A DNA stretch of 5,130 nt from Alphaproteobacteria bacterium (GTDB taxonomy: Bacteria; Pseudomonadota; Alphaproteobacteria; Micavibrionales; UBA2020): assembly GCA_018971405.1 (NCBI GenBank), contig JAGXAX010000123.1, positions 1-5,130 of the forward strand, written 5' to 3'. Within the stretch, counting starts at the first letter, position 1. Every line of letters begins with the position of its first letter. The position numbers and the translations under genes are program-made. Below, one piece after another: positions 5,033 to 5,130 of this stretch. The notes under the pieces were generated by a model that worked only from the letters and a program-made list of their open reading frames with translations, was not told the origin of the DNA and ran no database searches.

Positions 5033-5062
5033 AAAAGGCCTCAAGTCGCCTTGAGGCCTTTT
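5033..5062 (-). terminator. Rho-independent terminator (bidirectional shape)
   Basis: A perfect 13-base stem, AAAAGGCCTCAAG at 5033-5045 with CTTGAGGCCTTTT at 5050-5062, and a 4-base loop. On the minus strand the loop is GCGA, a stable GNRA tetraloop, and the stem ends in TTTT. It stands 5 bases behind the stop of the partial minus-strand gene and just before the promoter of the lysine-rich gene, so it insulates the two. On the plus strand it is followed by TTTTCGTTTT and would also work, but no plus-strand gene feeds it. Confidence 0.88.
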
Positions 5063-5067
5063 CGTTT

Positions 5068-5130
5068 TCATCCTGCGCGACGATATCCCGCGTTCAGAAA
5101 ATCCTTACGAAGGTAATGCCGCGTTAAGAA
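5068..5130 (-). CDS. Probable C-terminal end of an unidentified protein (partial, 5' end outside window)
   Basis: On the minus strand a frame is open from the window edge to TGA at 5070-5068 and encodes FLTRHYLRKDFLNAGYRRAG, 20 residues. Support is indirect: the stop is followed after 5 bases by a strong terminator, and the neighbouring genes share this strand. Too short to name a family. It could be chance, since 20 open codons are not rare in GC-rich DNA, but the terminator needs a gene ahead of it. Confidence 0.5.
   Translation of the reverse strand, partial: FLTRHYLRKDFLNAGYRRAG

Overview
The window is GC-rich with mostly G/C third codon positions. The TadA has the C-terminal form (PTCHH-PEVYGGIGE) that I associate with Alphaproteobacteria, and the tadA/pseudouridine-synthase pair and the palindromic element behind tadA point the same way. 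I read it as an alphaproteobacterial chromosome, perhaps Rhodospirillales-like or a related uncultured lineage. The genus cannot be told from this stretch. There is no tRNA, rRNA, CRISPR array or insertion sequence.

Layout, left to right. (1) 1-239 (+): the C-terminal end of a conserved alphaproteobacterial protein of unknown function, weakly OmpA-like. (2) 240-1442 (+): a Kef-type (CPA2) cation:proton antiporter that begins on the base after the preceding stop codon, in the same frame. (3) 1439-2176 (-): an RluB/RsuA-family rRNA pseudouridine synthase, convergent with the antiporter and overlapping it by 4 bases. (4) 2195-2656 (+): the tRNA adenosine deaminase TadA, divergent from the synthase with only 18 bases between start codons. 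(5) 2654-2704: an imperfectly filled palindrome starting at the tadA stop, resembling alphaproteobacterial intergenic palindromic repeats. (6) 2723-3301 (-): an ankyrin-repeat protein with a GTG start. (7) 3424-4649 (-): a secreted Sel1-repeat protein whose signal peptide and repeat domain are in different frames, one base apart. (8) 4817-4909 (-): a 30-residue lysine-rich histone-like protein with its own promoter, ribosome binding site and terminator. (9) 5068-5130 (-): probably the last 20 codons of another gene, followed by a strong terminator.

The left half is housekeeping: ion exchange plus two RNA-modification enzymes (I34 in tRNA-Arg and a pseudouridine in rRNA) started from one very compact divergent region. 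The right half is a minus-strand run of separately expressed genes: two helical-repeat scaffold proteins (Sel1, ankyrin) and a tiny polycationic protein that probably binds nucleic acid. The items most worth a second look are the 30-residue lysine-rich gene, the frameshift in the Sel1 gene, the palindromic element behind tadA and the possibly leaderless tadA start. I did not find convincing evidence of a wholly new multi-gene system.
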